Of a stretch of 64,000 bases of DNA, positions 8,861 through 17,236 are shown one piece after another (position 1 is the stretch's first letter; every line of letters starts with the position of its first letter). The translations under genes and the position numbers were made by a program. The DNA lies in the NCBI RefSeq assembly GCF_000373985.1, contig NZ_KB892901.1:82807-146806 (forward strand), in the 5' to 3' direction. The notes under the pieces are model-generated. The model did no database searches and had not been told where the DNA came from. It saw nothing but the letters and a program-made list of their open reading frames with translations. The stretch is from Desulfobacter curvatus DSM 3379. GTDB lineage: Bacteria > Desulfobacterota > Desulfobacteria > Desulfobacterales > Desulfobacteraceae.

Positions 8861-10259
8861 AATTTCCCATGCGAATGTGGGATACAAAAAAATCCCTAAA
8901 TTCATCTTCCCTATGGCTGACGTATAAAATGGTACTTAATTTTTCCGTTGCCACCTGACCTAAAAAATCCAGAACGGCATTGCGGTTGGCCCGGTCCAGG
9001 CCATGGGTGGGTTCGTCCAGGACCAGAAGGTCAGGCAGTTTTATCAGGGCCCTGGCAATAAGCGCCAGCCGCTGGTCTGCATAGGAAAGGCTGCGAAAAG
9101 GAGCGTCGGCCTTATCTGCCAGGCTGATGCGCGTCAGCCAGGCCATGGCTTTTTTTTCGTCTTCAGGTGCTGGGCGCTGATACAGGCCAATGGTGTCATA
9201 AAGACCGGACATCACGCAGTCCAGGACACCGCCGGCCACCCGATAGTTGCGGTGAAAATCCGTGCTGACAATGCCCATCCCTTTTTTCAACTCCCAGATA
9301 GACTCCCCGGTGCCCCGTCGGGTGCCGAATATCCACAACCGGTTCCGGTAACAGGCCGGATGGTCACCGGTAATCACCTGCAGCAGGGTCGATTTACCGC
9401 AGCCGTTGGGACCTGATACCAAGGTGTGGTCGCCCGGATGTATGCACAGATTAAGATGGGAAAAAACCGGCTTGCCCGAATATCCCGCATGTCCGTCTTC
9501 AAGCCTGACCAGCTCCTCTGAATGCGGCGTCTCATCGGATTCCACGCCCGGGGAAACAGCACTTTCCGCTGACTTTAAATCAGCCACGTCCGCTGAAAAA
9601 CTTGCGTGCCCCTGCAATTCAGCCAATCTGGGTAAAATGTCCTGCCGAGACCCTTTAAGGGACATGCGCCCATTTTCAATCACCGCGATATGGGTGGCAC
9701 TTGAGGGGATGTCCACTGGATCATAAACAAACGCCAGAATCCCCATCCCGCAACCCCGGCAATGATCCAGTGCCAGGTCAAGCTGCCCACACCCTGCTTT
9801 GTCCAGGCCGTCAAAGGGGCTCTGTATCAACAGCCATTGACTGCCAGAAGAGATCCTGGACAGCAGCAGTAGTTTTCTGGTCTGACCCGTGGACAACTGC
9901 CGATAGCCCTGGTCCAGGACCTGATCCATACCAAAGGCGCGGATCATTTCTGTGTATTGATCCGGATTATGGATAAAGGCCCGGGCCAATGTGCCGGGAT
10001 CCAGACGATCCATAAAATCGGTATCGTCATTTTTGATTTCCTGCTCAAAAACCGCCTGCTGCCCGGCAAAGGAAAAGATGCCCATATCTTTGGGCAAGCA
10101 GATTTCGGCACCTGGAATTTTTGGGTGGTCTGGGGACAACAGACTGAAAAAAGAATCAATTCCAGACCGGTTTTGGCCTAGAATGCACCAAAACTGATCA
10201 GGCGACGCTTCAAACAAAGGGATATTTAAATCAGATGTTTTGATATTTTCAATTTTCAT
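8859..10259 (-). CDS. ModF/PhrA-like protein with two ABC ATPase domains
   Basis: 466 residues from the ATG at 10259; an in-frame TTG 12 bp upstream is possible. There are two ABC cassettes in tandem with no membrane part. In the first the Walker A is degenerate (GQNRSGIDS, Lys replaced by Asp), although a signature-like QLSTGQTRK is present. The second is complete: GPNGCGKST, SLSYADQR signature, LLVLDEPTHGLD Walker B. Length and layout match E. coli ModF (formerly PhrA), a molybdate-linked ATPase of unclear role. No molybdate transport genes are adjacent. Confidence 0.75.
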   Translation of the reverse strand: MKIENIKTSDLNIPLFEASPDQFWCILGQNRSGIDSFFSLLSPDHPKIPGAEICLPKDMGIFSFAGQQAVFEQEIKNDDTDFMDRLDPGTLARAFIHNPDQYTEMIRAFGMDQVLDQGYRQLSTGQTRKLLLLSRISSGSQWLLIQSPFDGLDKAGCGQLDLALDHCRGCGMGILAFVYDPVDIPSSATHIAVIENGRMSLKGSRQDILPRLAELQGHASFSADVADLKSAESAVSPGVESDETPHSEELVRLEDGHAGYSGKPVFSHLNLCIHPGDHTLVSGPNGCGKSTLLQVITGDHPACYRNRLWIFGTRRGTGESIWELKKGMGIVSTDFHRNYRVAGGVLDCVMSGLYDTIGLYQRPAPEDEKKAMAWLTRISLADKADAPFRSLSYADQRLALIARALIKLPDLLVLDEPTHGLDRANRNAVLDFLGQVATEKLSTILYVSHREDEFRDFFVSHIRMGN

Positions 10260-10438
10260 GGCTGTATTCAACCAGTTTTACGGCATTTCGGCAAGCCCGA
10301 ATTTTCTATTGAAAGAAGGGGCCAGTGCTGCTTTGTCTGTATTTAAACAATTGGTTTTGCAAAACGCCTGATATTCTGATAAAAGCCTTGAGTGAAAAAT
10401 AATACCGCGTTGAACGCGCAACAGAAGAGGGCAGACAA

Positions 10439-11068
10439 GTGACCGGTTTTCAAGCCAAAACAATATATGTCGATGTGGATGATGTCGTGACCAGAACCAC
10501 AGAAACTTATCCGGATGTTGTGGCCCAGGAGTTCGGAAAGACTGTATCGTTTGAAGACCTGACCGGTTTTGATTTGAAACGTTGTTTTCAGTTGACGGAT
10601 AATGAGTTTCAATATTTTTTTGACCTGGTTCATCAGTCTGATTTCCTTTTGGGGTTTGATCCGGTGGAAGGGGCGGTTGAGACCCTGAAGGCCTGGGCTG
10701 ATATGGGACACATCATTGATATTGTAACGGGACGTCCGACCTCGGCCCAGGATGCGACCCTGGCCTGGCTTAAAAGTAATGGTGTGCCTTTCAGGGGATT
10801 TATCATGGTGGATAAATACAACCGTCCCGGCAATGATATGTCTCTGGCCATTTCAAAAAAGGAGTTATCCATGATGGATTACGATCTGGCAGTGGAAGAT
10901 TCCCCAGAAATGGCTTTGTTCCTGGCCCGGGCCATGGGGGTACCCACGGCATTGATCCACCGGCCCTGGAACCGGAAGTGCACCATACATGACAACCTGG
11001 TTCGGTGTACATCCTGGGATGAAATTCACCGCATGATCAAGGAACCGGCACTTGAAGAAAACAAGTAA
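10439..11068 (+). CDS. HAD-superfamily 5'-nucleotidase-like (NT5C/YqfW type)
   Basis: 209 residues from a GTG with AGAGGG upstream. HAD motifs are in order: motif I YVDVDDVVT with the nucleophile and acid aspartates, motif II IVTGRPTS, a lysine in KKELSMMDYD, and motif IV AVEDSPEM. The closest familiar group is the 5'(3')-deoxyribonucleotidase/YqfW proteins that remove phosphate from nucleotides. It is monocistronic, divergent from the ABC gene and directly upstream of selC. Confidence 0.75.
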   Translation: MTGFQAKTIYVDVDDVVTRTTETYPDVVAQEFGKTVSFEDLTGFDLKRCFQLTDNEFQYFFDLVHQSDFLLGFDPVEGAVETLKAWADMGHIIDIVTGRPTSAQDATLAWLKSNGVPFRGFIMVDKYNRPGNDMSLAISKKELSMMDYDLAVEDSPEMALFLARAMGVPTALIHRPWNRKCTIHDNLVRCTSWDEIHRMIKEPALEENK

Positions 11069-11162
11069 ATTATTTAGTGCTGGAGCCAAAAACGAATAGT
11101 TGTTGGGCCTTACGAAACAAATTGACAAGCAACCAGCTAAAAGTATATTTTGCTTATAGTAC

Positions 11163-11260
11163 GGAAGCACGCGGCTCACTGGTGGGGCCCTCGGACTTCA
11201 AATCCGATGTGCGGGGCTAATACCCTCGCGGGTGGGTTCGATTCCCATGTGCTTCCGCCA
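11163..11260 (+). tRNA. selC: tRNA-Sec (anticodon TCA), insertion target of the island
   Basis: 98 nt, longer than normal tRNAs because of the extended variable arm. There is an 8-bp acceptor stem (GGAAGCAC/GTGCTTCC) followed by G and an encoded CCA, the anticodon TCA (11198-11200) in loop CTTCAAA, and the T-arm GGTTCGATTCC. These are the hallmarks of selenocysteine tRNA, which delivers Sec at UGA. The 3' part is the attachment core of the integrated element; the gene stays intact because the element carries the matching sequence. Confidence 0.97.
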
Positions 11261-11265
11261 ATTTT
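11232..11265 (+). other. attL: 34-bp direct repeat at the 3' end of selC
   Basis: The T-arm and acceptor 3' half of selC plus 5 downstream bases are identical over 34 bp to 62014-62047. It sits about 100 bp from the integrase gene. Recombination between the two copies would excise a circle of about 50.8 kb and leave selC intact. Confidence 0.95.
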
Positions 11266-11304
11266 ATCCTTTAATTTCAAATAACTACTAAGAAATCACC
11301 CTCT

Positions 11305-11343
11305 ACTTTCACCACACTTTCACCAGTACACTTAGGTGAAAAT
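11305..11343 (+). promoter_or_regulatory. candidate integrase arm-type sites beside attL
   Basis: ACTTTCACCA occurs at 11305-11314 and 11316-11325, 11 bp apart, followed by an inverted near-copy AGGTGAAAAT at 11334-11343. The same decamer is repeated beside attR (61868-61938). Helically phased direct repeats at both ends of an element are typical arm sites bound by the N-terminal domain of tyrosine integrases. Confidence 0.65.
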
Positions 11344-11363
11344 AAAGGGATTCTCACAAGCAA

Positions 11364-12605
11364 CTACCTGAAATCATAGCCGTAATACTCCCGAATTTCT
11401 CCCATGTCCTGTTCTAAACCGTCAACGTACTGACCGTAAACTTCATAAACCATTTTTTTGGAGCCATGCCCCATCAATTTCACAAGTCTATTGGGATGAA
11501 CATCAAGGACTAAGGACCAGGCTGCAAAACTATGCCTCAAAGTATACGGAACCCGATATTTAACTTTGGCTTTTTTAAGGGCTTGTGGCCAAGTATACCT
11601 TCCAAAGTTTTCGGTGCTGAACCGCAAGCCTGTTATTGAGGAAAAAACATATTCAGAATCCGTCTGAGCCATTGCCTGGTTGAGAGCCTTTTTTAAGTGT
11701 TGGGTTAAGGGAAGTTCCCTTTTCCTGTAATTAGTTTTCAACTGGGCTTTCTCATGACCTTTCACAATAGAATTTTCCACAAGGATGCGGTCGCTTTTAA
11801 CGGCAGTTTTTTTAAGGCCAGCTATCTCAGATCCGATCATACCTGTCATTATCATTGTTTCAGCCGCTGGCTTGTAATGAGGGTCCATATGATCAAGAAT
11901 CTCAAGCCACTCTGAAAACAAGAGCACTTCCGGTTCTGCCTTTTGTGGCCGCTTCTTCAACTCTTCTTTGAGGAACCGCTTGCAGAACGAGAAAGGATCT
12001 GATTTCTCCCACTGGTGCTCTTCAACAGCATCGTACCAGATTGCTCTCAAAACAATCAGCAGATTATTCACCCTTGATTTGGACAAGGGTTGGCCCTTCT
12101 TCCTACCTTGCCTGTGGTTAAGTGTCTTGATAAAATCTTTAACAGTGACTCCGGTAATCTGGCCAAACGATTTATCGGCAAAGAAGGGTTTAATCCAAGG
12201 ATAGATAGCATTTTCATAATCCCTTCGCTTGCCTGGGGTGAACGCAGCCAAATTTTTATCGACCCAGACATCGCAATAGTCTCCAAAAAGCACTTTGCTG
12301 CTGTCGAGCTTGTAGGCTCTCCCCTCTAATGAGGCATGTTTGGCTTTTTCTTTTTCAGGCGCATTGGGGAAAGCTTTGCCAAATTCAAACGTCCCAGCCT
12401 TAATTCGGGCTTGCTGTCTGTTGACCCAGTCACGTAACTTTTCTCTATTTTCCGTGGTATCATCCAATCCAGATGACCTCTGCACTCTTATTCCGTTCGG
12501 TCTAAGGTCAACATACAACTTATTTGACCCGGGTTTCTTAATGATTCCCGTTTCTTTTTTCGGTTTTTCCTTTCGGTAGTAATCAAGCTTTAAAATCGCT
12601 GTCAC
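11364..12605 (-). CDS. int: tyrosine site-specific recombinase (island integrase)
   Basis: 413 residues from a GTG at 12605 with GGGAGG 5 nt upstream; a GTG at 12632 overlaps another purine run and is less likely. An N-terminal arm-binding region (about 1-85, YRKEKPKKETGIIKKPGSN) is followed by a SAM-like core-binding domain and the catalytic domain. Visible active-site residues are Lys of KTNYRKRELPL, Arg of YTLRHSF (about 357), His of LMGHGS (about 380) and Tyr of VYGQY (about 390). The box I arginine is absent (TGMIGSEI, normally GxR), and the first box II His is Tyr. It lies next to selC and is read towards attL. Confidence 0.9.
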   Translation of the reverse strand: MTAILKLDYYRKEKPKKETGIIKKPGSNKLYVDLRPNGIRVQRSSGLDDTTENREKLRDWVNRQQARIKAGTFEFGKAFPNAPEKEKAKHASLEGRAYKLDSSKVLFGDYCDVWVDKNLAAFTPGKRRDYENAIYPWIKPFFADKSFGQITGVTVKDFIKTLNHRQGRKKGQPLSKSRVNNLLIVLRAIWYDAVEEHQWEKSDPFSFCKRFLKEELKKRPQKAEPEVLLFSEWLEILDHMDPHYKPAAETMIMTGMIGSEIAGLKKTAVKSDRILVENSIVKGHEKAQLKTNYRKRELPLTQHLKKALNQAMAQTDSEYVFSSITGLRFSTENFGRYTWPQALKKAKVKYRVPYTLRHSFAAWSLVLDVHPNRLVKLMGHGSKKMVYEVYGQYVDGLEQDMGEIREYYGYDFR

Positions 12606-12676
12606 GACGACCTCCCTTTCACCTCCTTTCACTCTGGTGGTCCGTCATTGGACAATACTAAAAGTGAAAGGCATTT

Positions 12677-12997
12677 TCAATATTCGAAGTTTATCGCAGG
12701 GTTGTGGGGCTTAGCTTTCGACCTTGATTTGGCAGACAAGCAGTTTTTTTGATCTCCAGATGAATCAATAGTCTCGCCATCTCCAGATATCGTATCCTTT
12801 TTGTTGATGTCGAGAATAAGGTCTCGTGCCCAAATAAACCGGAGGACTTTCCCGACCTGCAAATAGTGCCTGCCAGAGATGAGAATTCCATTGCTTTTCC
12901 AGTCATATATTGTTGACTTTCCGACCTTCAGCCTTTTGGCGTATTCGTCAAGAAGCAGGACTTCAAATACTTGTTTATTTTCAGGTGTTACTGTCAT
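12677..12997 (-). CDS. small helix-turn-helix protein, probable excisionase/regulator
   Basis: 106 residues. The segment LLDEYAKRLKVGKSTIYDWKSNGIL matches the winged HTH of MerR/excisionase-type proteins, followed by a short LQVGKVLRFIW strand; the last 40 residues are polar and low-complexity. GGAAAACTAA precedes the ATG. It lies just upstream of and in the same direction as int, the usual place for a recombination directionality factor, which would favour excision. A plain transcriptional regulator of int is the alternative. Confidence 0.65.
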   Translation of the reverse strand: MTVTPENKQVFEVLLLDEYAKRLKVGKSTIYDWKSNGILISGRHYLQVGKVLRFIWARDLILDINKKDTISGDGETIDSSGDQKNCLSAKSRSKAKPHNPAINFEY

Positions 12998-13528
12998 TTA
13001 GTTTTCCATTAATCAAGCTTTTGACCTCTTGTTAGTGCCTGGGCTCCGAGCAAAAAAATCAGAGTCTTCCAAATAGCCTGGCTTGACTATGGGGATTTTA
13101 TAAGAATTCTGGAATTGAACTTTATTATTGGAGTACGTGGTATTGAAAATAAAAATATTTGTGATATAATAAACGTTTTTAGATCATTTTTTTTTGCGTC
13201 TCGGGATCTTATTTTTTTCTATAGCTTTAACTATTTGAATTTAATGACAATTCGCACAGATCTTAATCTCTCGAAGGCCCAAGTGAATTTAGTATGATTT
13301 CATATAGTTATAGCCAAATTGAGCATATATTAATCCGGCAACTATCTACAGGACCTATCATAAATAGAAAGATCCTTAAATCATGAGAAATATGACCACG
13401 ATTACAATCAGCTATTTAATTGCCGGACCAATACAACCCTTAAACACAACAAGAGCCATATTTTTATCTTAAAAACTAAAAAGGCAGGACATGGGGATAC
13501 GTGGATAGGGGATTAGAATTGGTAAGCA
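12998..13528. other. gene-free AT-rich interval between the xis-like gene and 13529
   Basis: About 530 bp with no supported gene. It contains long A/T runs and the upstream region of the xis-int pair (read leftward). A 60-codon frame at 13115-13297 (+) has no ribosome site and a composition of non-coding DNA, so I do not call it. No convincing hairpin or repeat was seen. Confidence 0.5.
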
Positions 13529-14593
13529 TCATTCTTTTTTCATTATAAATGAGAATTTTGGGGGCCTGGAATAGACAACTTTTTTCTCGTGCTCTCTCTC
13601 TCTTTTTTCTCGTTGTAATCTACAATAATCATTATCTTCAATTGCGTGTTTTGCTACTCTATAATAACGCGTCAAACTATCATAGGGTATTTCATCTTCT
13701 TGATACGGATACTTATCATTATACCAATCGGTAAAACAATTTATTGCAGCGTCTCGGGACAATGCATGCTCCACCTTCAAATCCCAAATTTTGAGCCCAA
13801 CAAATCGTCCAAACAAATCATTCGCACTTAATTTATCAGGGAGCCTCCAATACGTTTCTATAAAACGATTAGTTGCAGGAGTCCCTATTTCAGCTGCCAT
13901 TCGTTTAAGAAGGTCAGAGCCTTGAGATTGATATGCTTTTATGGTTCGAAGTGTTCGATATATAAATGAGTCTATATTAAATTCAGAATCACATGGATTA
14001 ATTTTCAAAACAAGGTCTTTAGTTGTGTCCAGATTACGATTATCATACTCAAACTCGAATTCTCTTGCCATGAACAAATGATAACATTTAGGGAATAATG
14101 AACTCCCATCCTCACGTATCAAGCTTGTCTCATTACTGCTTTTAAGCTCAAGAAGTTCATCGATATAAAAATCGATATCTTCAAACGTTGTTAATGAGTA
14201 AGCGTCAAATTCCCCATACGCTAACGAGATTTTTTGAATTAAGTTCAGCTCATCTTTATGTTCACTAAATATCAGGTCTTTTATACCCTCAATCATATCA
14301 TGGCGTGGTGTGTATTTTTCGAAAAAGTCTTTACTATCAGTGCCATAAATAGATATTGAAAATATTAATCTTTTAAAAAAATCAAATGACTCATCTGAAT
14401 CATGAAATCGTAATTTAATGTCATCTTGAGCAGTTTTGAAATATTCATCTATAATTCGGTAAATATCTTCTATTGCTTTTGTAACTTTTTTGAGACTCGC
14501 CACATTATCATTACGAAGCATCCTTTGCTGATAGCAGACGCTTAAAAAATACCAAGATCTTAATCGGTCATAAAATTCATCTTTTTTATCCAT
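13529..14593 (-). CDS. hypothetical protein, acidic, aromatic-rich
   Basis: 354 residues from the ATG at 14593 (MDKKDEFYDRLRSW), favoured because AAGGAT lies 9 nt upstream; an earlier ATG at 14632 is possible. The family is not recognised. The protein is soluble, predicted mostly helical, rich in Asp/Glu/Phe/Tyr, and ends in a very basic tail (REKREREHEKKVVYSRPPKFSFIMKKE). It is the last leftward gene before the integrase region, a typical cargo position near an island end, and its low GC fits recent acquisition. No catalytic motif was identified. Confidence 0.7.
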   Translation of the reverse strand: MDKKDEFYDRLRSWYFLSVCYQQRMLRNDNVASLKKVTKAIEDIYRIIDEYFKTAQDDIKLRFHDSDESFDFFKRLIFSISIYGTDSKDFFEKYTPRHDMIEGIKDLIFSEHKDELNLIQKISLAYGEFDAYSLTTFEDIDFYIDELLELKSSNETSLIREDGSSLFPKCYHLFMAREFEFEYDNRNLDTTKDLVLKINPCDSEFNIDSFIYRTLRTIKAYQSQGSDLLKRMAAEIGTPATNRFIETYWRLPDKLSANDLFGRFVGLKIWDLKVEHALSRDAAINCFTDWYNDKYPYQEDEIPYDSLTRYYRVAKHAIEDNDYCRLQREKREREHEKKVVYSRPPKFSFIMKKE

Positions 14594-14663
14594 CCGAAAC
14601 AAATCCTTTTTGAAATTCAAAAATTGTATCAATAATATATCGAACTTCTCCTAAATTCCAAGC

Positions 14664-14912
14664 TTAAATGGAATTAAGAATACACCACCCAGCAATTCTC
14701 CAATTGCTAATCCCCCAAGGATCAAGACGATCATTCGGTGTAAATCCATCATTCACCCATAATCTGCCTTTGAAATACTCGGGGTGATTCTCTCGGTCAG
14801 ATTCAATAAACAGGTTATTACCCTTTGCTGTTTCTTTTATCATCGAAGGGAACTTCCCGGATCTCAGTTCTTCCCCAAATTGGGATGGTTCATAGGTTTG
14901 ATTGATATCCAT
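14664..14912 (-). CDS. small hypothetical protein
   Basis: 82 residues with no recognised domain. It is tryptophan-rich near the C-terminus (LDPWGISNWRIAGWCILNSI). The start is well supported by TTAGGAGAA about 8 nt before the ATG, and a stem-loop sits 25 nt upstream (14938-14958), the same arrangement as at the CobS-like, DUF3150 and ERF genes. It therefore probably belongs to that leftward operon and is regulated in the same way. Confidence 0.6.
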   Translation of the reverse strand: MDINQTYEPSQFGEELRSGKFPSMIKETAKGNNLFIESDRENHPEYFKGRLWVNDGFTPNDRLDPWGISNWRIAGWCILNSI

Positions 14913-14937
14913 AATGTTCTCCTAAAACAACAAAAGC

Positions 14938-14958
14938 CTCCTTGTATTACACAAGGAG
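14938..14958 (-). promoter_or_regulatory. stem-loop 25 nt upstream of the 14664-14912 start
   Basis: A perfect 8-bp stem (CTCCTTGT/ACAAGGAG) with a 5-nt loop, followed on the minus strand by a U-rich tract and then TTTTAGGAG. It is one of four stem-loops placed 22-25 nt before start codons in this operon. Confidence 0.6.
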
Positions 14959-15001
14959 ACCCTGTTTTTGTAATTCTGTTTTAACGCAACAATTTTTAAT
15001 T

Positions 15002-15181
15002 TTATTCTATGATCTCATTGTGTTCTTCTTGCTCTGCGTCTTTTTCTTCTTCAAGCTCATCTAACTCGTCAATGTTGTTTTTAGCTCCGTCGTCATCAAG
15101 TGCTTGAATCCCTGCCGCAGCAAGGATGCCAGCAGCAGCAACACCACCAACAAACGTCAAAATAGTTTTTACTGTACTCAT
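15002..15181 (-). CDS. 59-residue small membrane protein with acidic tail
   Basis: The protein starts MSTVKTILTFVGGVAAAGIL and has one Gly/Ala-rich transmembrane helix (about residues 4-25) followed by a strongly acidic, charged tail (DELDELEEEKDAEQEE). The perfect AGGAGG ribosome site 5 nt before the ATG makes this a convincing gene despite its size. It is located 75 bp after the glycine-zipper gene in the same orientation. A membrane anchor or small partner of the adjacent MoxR/VWA proteins is possible; no family is recognised. Confidence 0.65.
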   Translation of the reverse strand: MSTVKTILTFVGGVAAAGILAAAGIQALDDDGAKNNIDELDELEEEKDAEQEEHNEIIE

Positions 15182-15256
15182 AAAGTCCTCCTAAAATGTT
15201 TAGAGCCCGGTTGAACAATCAAACGAAGCCCATGTAAATATTACCCTGGTGAGCTA

Positions 15257-15595
15257 TTATATTTCGAACTCAGTGCCGCATTTATTGCAGCGATATTTAC
15301 GGATCACATGACGGTCGATATGCTCACCAACCTTGTTCCCCACCGCTGCACCGGTAAAGAAACCAGCCAAAGCACCTGCAACTCCACCAGCAAGCGCCCC
15401 TAAACCAGTTCCCACCACAGGAACAACGGAACCTATGGCTCCTCCGGCTATGGCACCTGACTCAGTGCCTATGTACCCGGAGGCTGCTCCTGCTACACCA
15501 CCTACCGCAGTGCCTGCTTTTTTGGCTGTGCTTACTAGCACGACATGATTTGCATTTTTACATTCCGGACAGACCGGAGTTTCAACTTCAGACAT
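15257..15595 (-). CDS. glycine-zipper protein held between two halves of a zinc ribbon
   Basis: 112 residues. An N-terminal CPEC (residues 9-12) and a C-terminal CNKC (about 103-106) frame about 70 residues of glycine-zipper repeats (GGVAGAASGYIG, GAIAGGAIGSVVPVVGTGLGALAGGVAGALAGFF). If the two Cys pairs bind one zinc, the glycine zipper is an insertion in a zinc ribbon, forming a membrane-inserting hairpin. Glycine zippers occur in membrane-active and outer-membrane proteins. The gene is 13 bp after the VWA gene, with GAGGAG before the ATG. Function unknown. Confidence 0.75.
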   Translation of the reverse strand: MSEVETPVCPECKNANHVVLVSTAKKAGTAVGGVAGAASGYIGTESGAIAGGAIGSVVPVVGTGLGALAGGVAGALAGFFTGAAVGNKVGEHIDRHVIRKYRCNKCGTEFEI

Positions 15596-15608
15596 AATTT
15601 TCTCCTCA

Positions 15609-17225
15609 TTATTTATTTTTGCTAAATACAGTTTTCATAATTCTAAACATGGCCGGTGCCAGTTCAGATAAATTGTTAATACTGCGGCTACTATTGGGTA
15701 GAATGCTTTCAATGCTTCTGGCATCAATACCGATCCCATAAAATTCAAACCCAAGTTTTTTGCCTTGGTTAATGGCTTCAACCGTATTGGAAAGGTAATC
15801 TGGGGAGCCATCACTCAGGATTAGTATGATCTTTCGGGATTCAGTCAGCGGAACCATTTGTTGAAGAACCCACCAGATAGCTTCCCCCATGGGTGTGCAT
15901 CCAGACGCTCTGGTATGAAATCTTGAATGGATACGTGCACCGTGCTTGATGACAGGGCATACAGCCGGAATTTCAAAATTTCTGCAACCATGTATCTTGG
16001 GCGGATCTGCGGGAAAGGCGGTAACCCCGACATTAACGTCTTTGATAGAACCAAGAGCCTTTGCCAGGGCGTAACAGGACTGTGTGGTCAAAGCCATTCG
16101 TCTTCGCATGCTACTGGAACAATCAATCAGTATATGAACTGCGGTATTGAATCCTTGCCTTTCTTCCGGTTTGATGAACATCCGTGGATCAGAGATCGCA
16201 ACTTTATGCAACTGCCTGTTGTCAAGCCTGCCTTTACGGGAAATATGGCTTCGTTTTAATAGGATTGACTGCAACGTGCTTTGAAGTCGCGTTTTTAGTG
16301 CTGTTGTCGATTTACTAAGTTCATGGGAATTACCGGTATCAAGGATGTTGAAATCTCGTTTACCAACGACAGCAACACTGACTTTATCCTGAGCACCAGT
16401 CGGTGACTCTTTCGCTAAATGTTCCTGGAGTATCTCTCCCATCGCTTTGGGCAACTGATCGGCCTTAGCATGGATCAATTTTTCTAACTGAGTTTTAGGC
16501 TCATCACTCTGATTTTGATCGCTCGTGGGTATAGGGCCAGGGGAGGCTTTAAAACTGTTTTTCGGCTTGCCAAAAGTCTTACTGCGAGGGCTTTGGGAAC
16601 GATTATTTTCATTTACTTCAGATTTAAGCAACGCAACGATCTTTTTGGCGTAGAGGATACTTTCACTGGTTGTTACGCAGTTAGACCGTACTTCCTGAAG
16701 GACCGAATTTATCTTTCCTGGTAAACCGGGATAACGACTTTCAATGATGGTCTCCTCCTGATTCCGTGGACCAGACAGATCCGGTACATTCCAGGACCTG
16801 ACAGATAAAAGAATCCAATCCGGGATAAGCTTTACCGGAGGGCTGCCATCATCAACTTTAGATCTGCAGAAGATATGCTTGATCAACCAATGAAAATTTC
16901 CACGGCATCCAGGAAAGATAACCGCCAGCTTTTCTTCTACCCGCCAGTCCTCAATAGAATTCCATATGTTCATCTCAAGCGGAGTGAGATTGGCTTTTTG
17001 AAGCGCATCAAAGTCTGTGTCCCTTATGTGGGCGGATTCATGATCTATATACCCCCTGGCAAGGCCGATAAACTTTTGATCGCAATCCATTGGCAAGGCA
17101 GGCAAGTTGATGGTATTTCCATCCGTAAAAGCTTCGGTCCCACCGATGTTTACTTTAACGCCGTATTTATTGCCAAGCACAGCCGCCACCAAAGGCAGCG
17201 ACTGCATGATCAACTTATTGTTCAT
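15609..17225 (-). CDS. CobT-like VWA-domain protein with HExxH motif
   Basis: 538 residues from the ATG at 17225 (AAAGGAA upstream; an ATG 18 bp earlier overlaps the preceding gene). The N-terminal domain has HESAH (62-66) followed by NSIEDWRVEEKL (about 89-100), a zincin-like arrangement also seen in CobT-type proteins. A polar linker (about 205-250) leads to a VWA domain with the MIDAS DCSSS (D368, S370, S372). VWA proteins pair with MoxR-type AAA+ ATPases as chaperone or metal-insertion systems. The cognate ATPase is encoded two genes upstream (18338-19315). No cobalamin genes are near, so a cobalt chelatase role is unlikely. Confidence 0.82.
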   Translation of the reverse strand: MNNKLIMQSLPLVAAVLGNKYGVKVNIGGTEAFTDGNTINLPALPMDCDQKFIGLARGYIDHESAHIRDTDFDALQKANLTPLEMNIWNSIEDWRVEEKLAVIFPGCRGNFHWLIKHIFCRSKVDDGSPPVKLIPDWILLSVRSWNVPDLSGPRNQEETIIESRYPGLPGKINSVLQEVRSNCVTTSESILYAKKIVALLKSEVNENNRSQSPRSKTFGKPKNSFKASPGPIPTSDQNQSDEPKTQLEKLIHAKADQLPKAMGEILQEHLAKESPTGAQDKVSVAVVGKRDFNILDTGNSHELSKSTTALKTRLQSTLQSILLKRSHISRKGRLDNRQLHKVAISDPRMFIKPEERQGFNTAVHILIDCSSSMRRRMALTTQSCYALAKALGSIKDVNVGVTAFPADPPKIHGCRNFEIPAVCPVIKHGARIHSRFHTRASGCTPMGEAIWWVLQQMVPLTESRKIILILSDGSPDYLSNTVEAINQGKKLGFEFYGIGIDARSIESILPNSSRSINNLSELAPAMFRIMKTVFSKNK

Positions 17226-17236
17226 GGAATTTTCCT

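Noticed and set aside
13115..13297. 60-codon frame in the xis-13529 interval
   Set aside because: Rich in Phe/Ile/Asn as expected for AT-rich non-coding DNA; no ribosome site.
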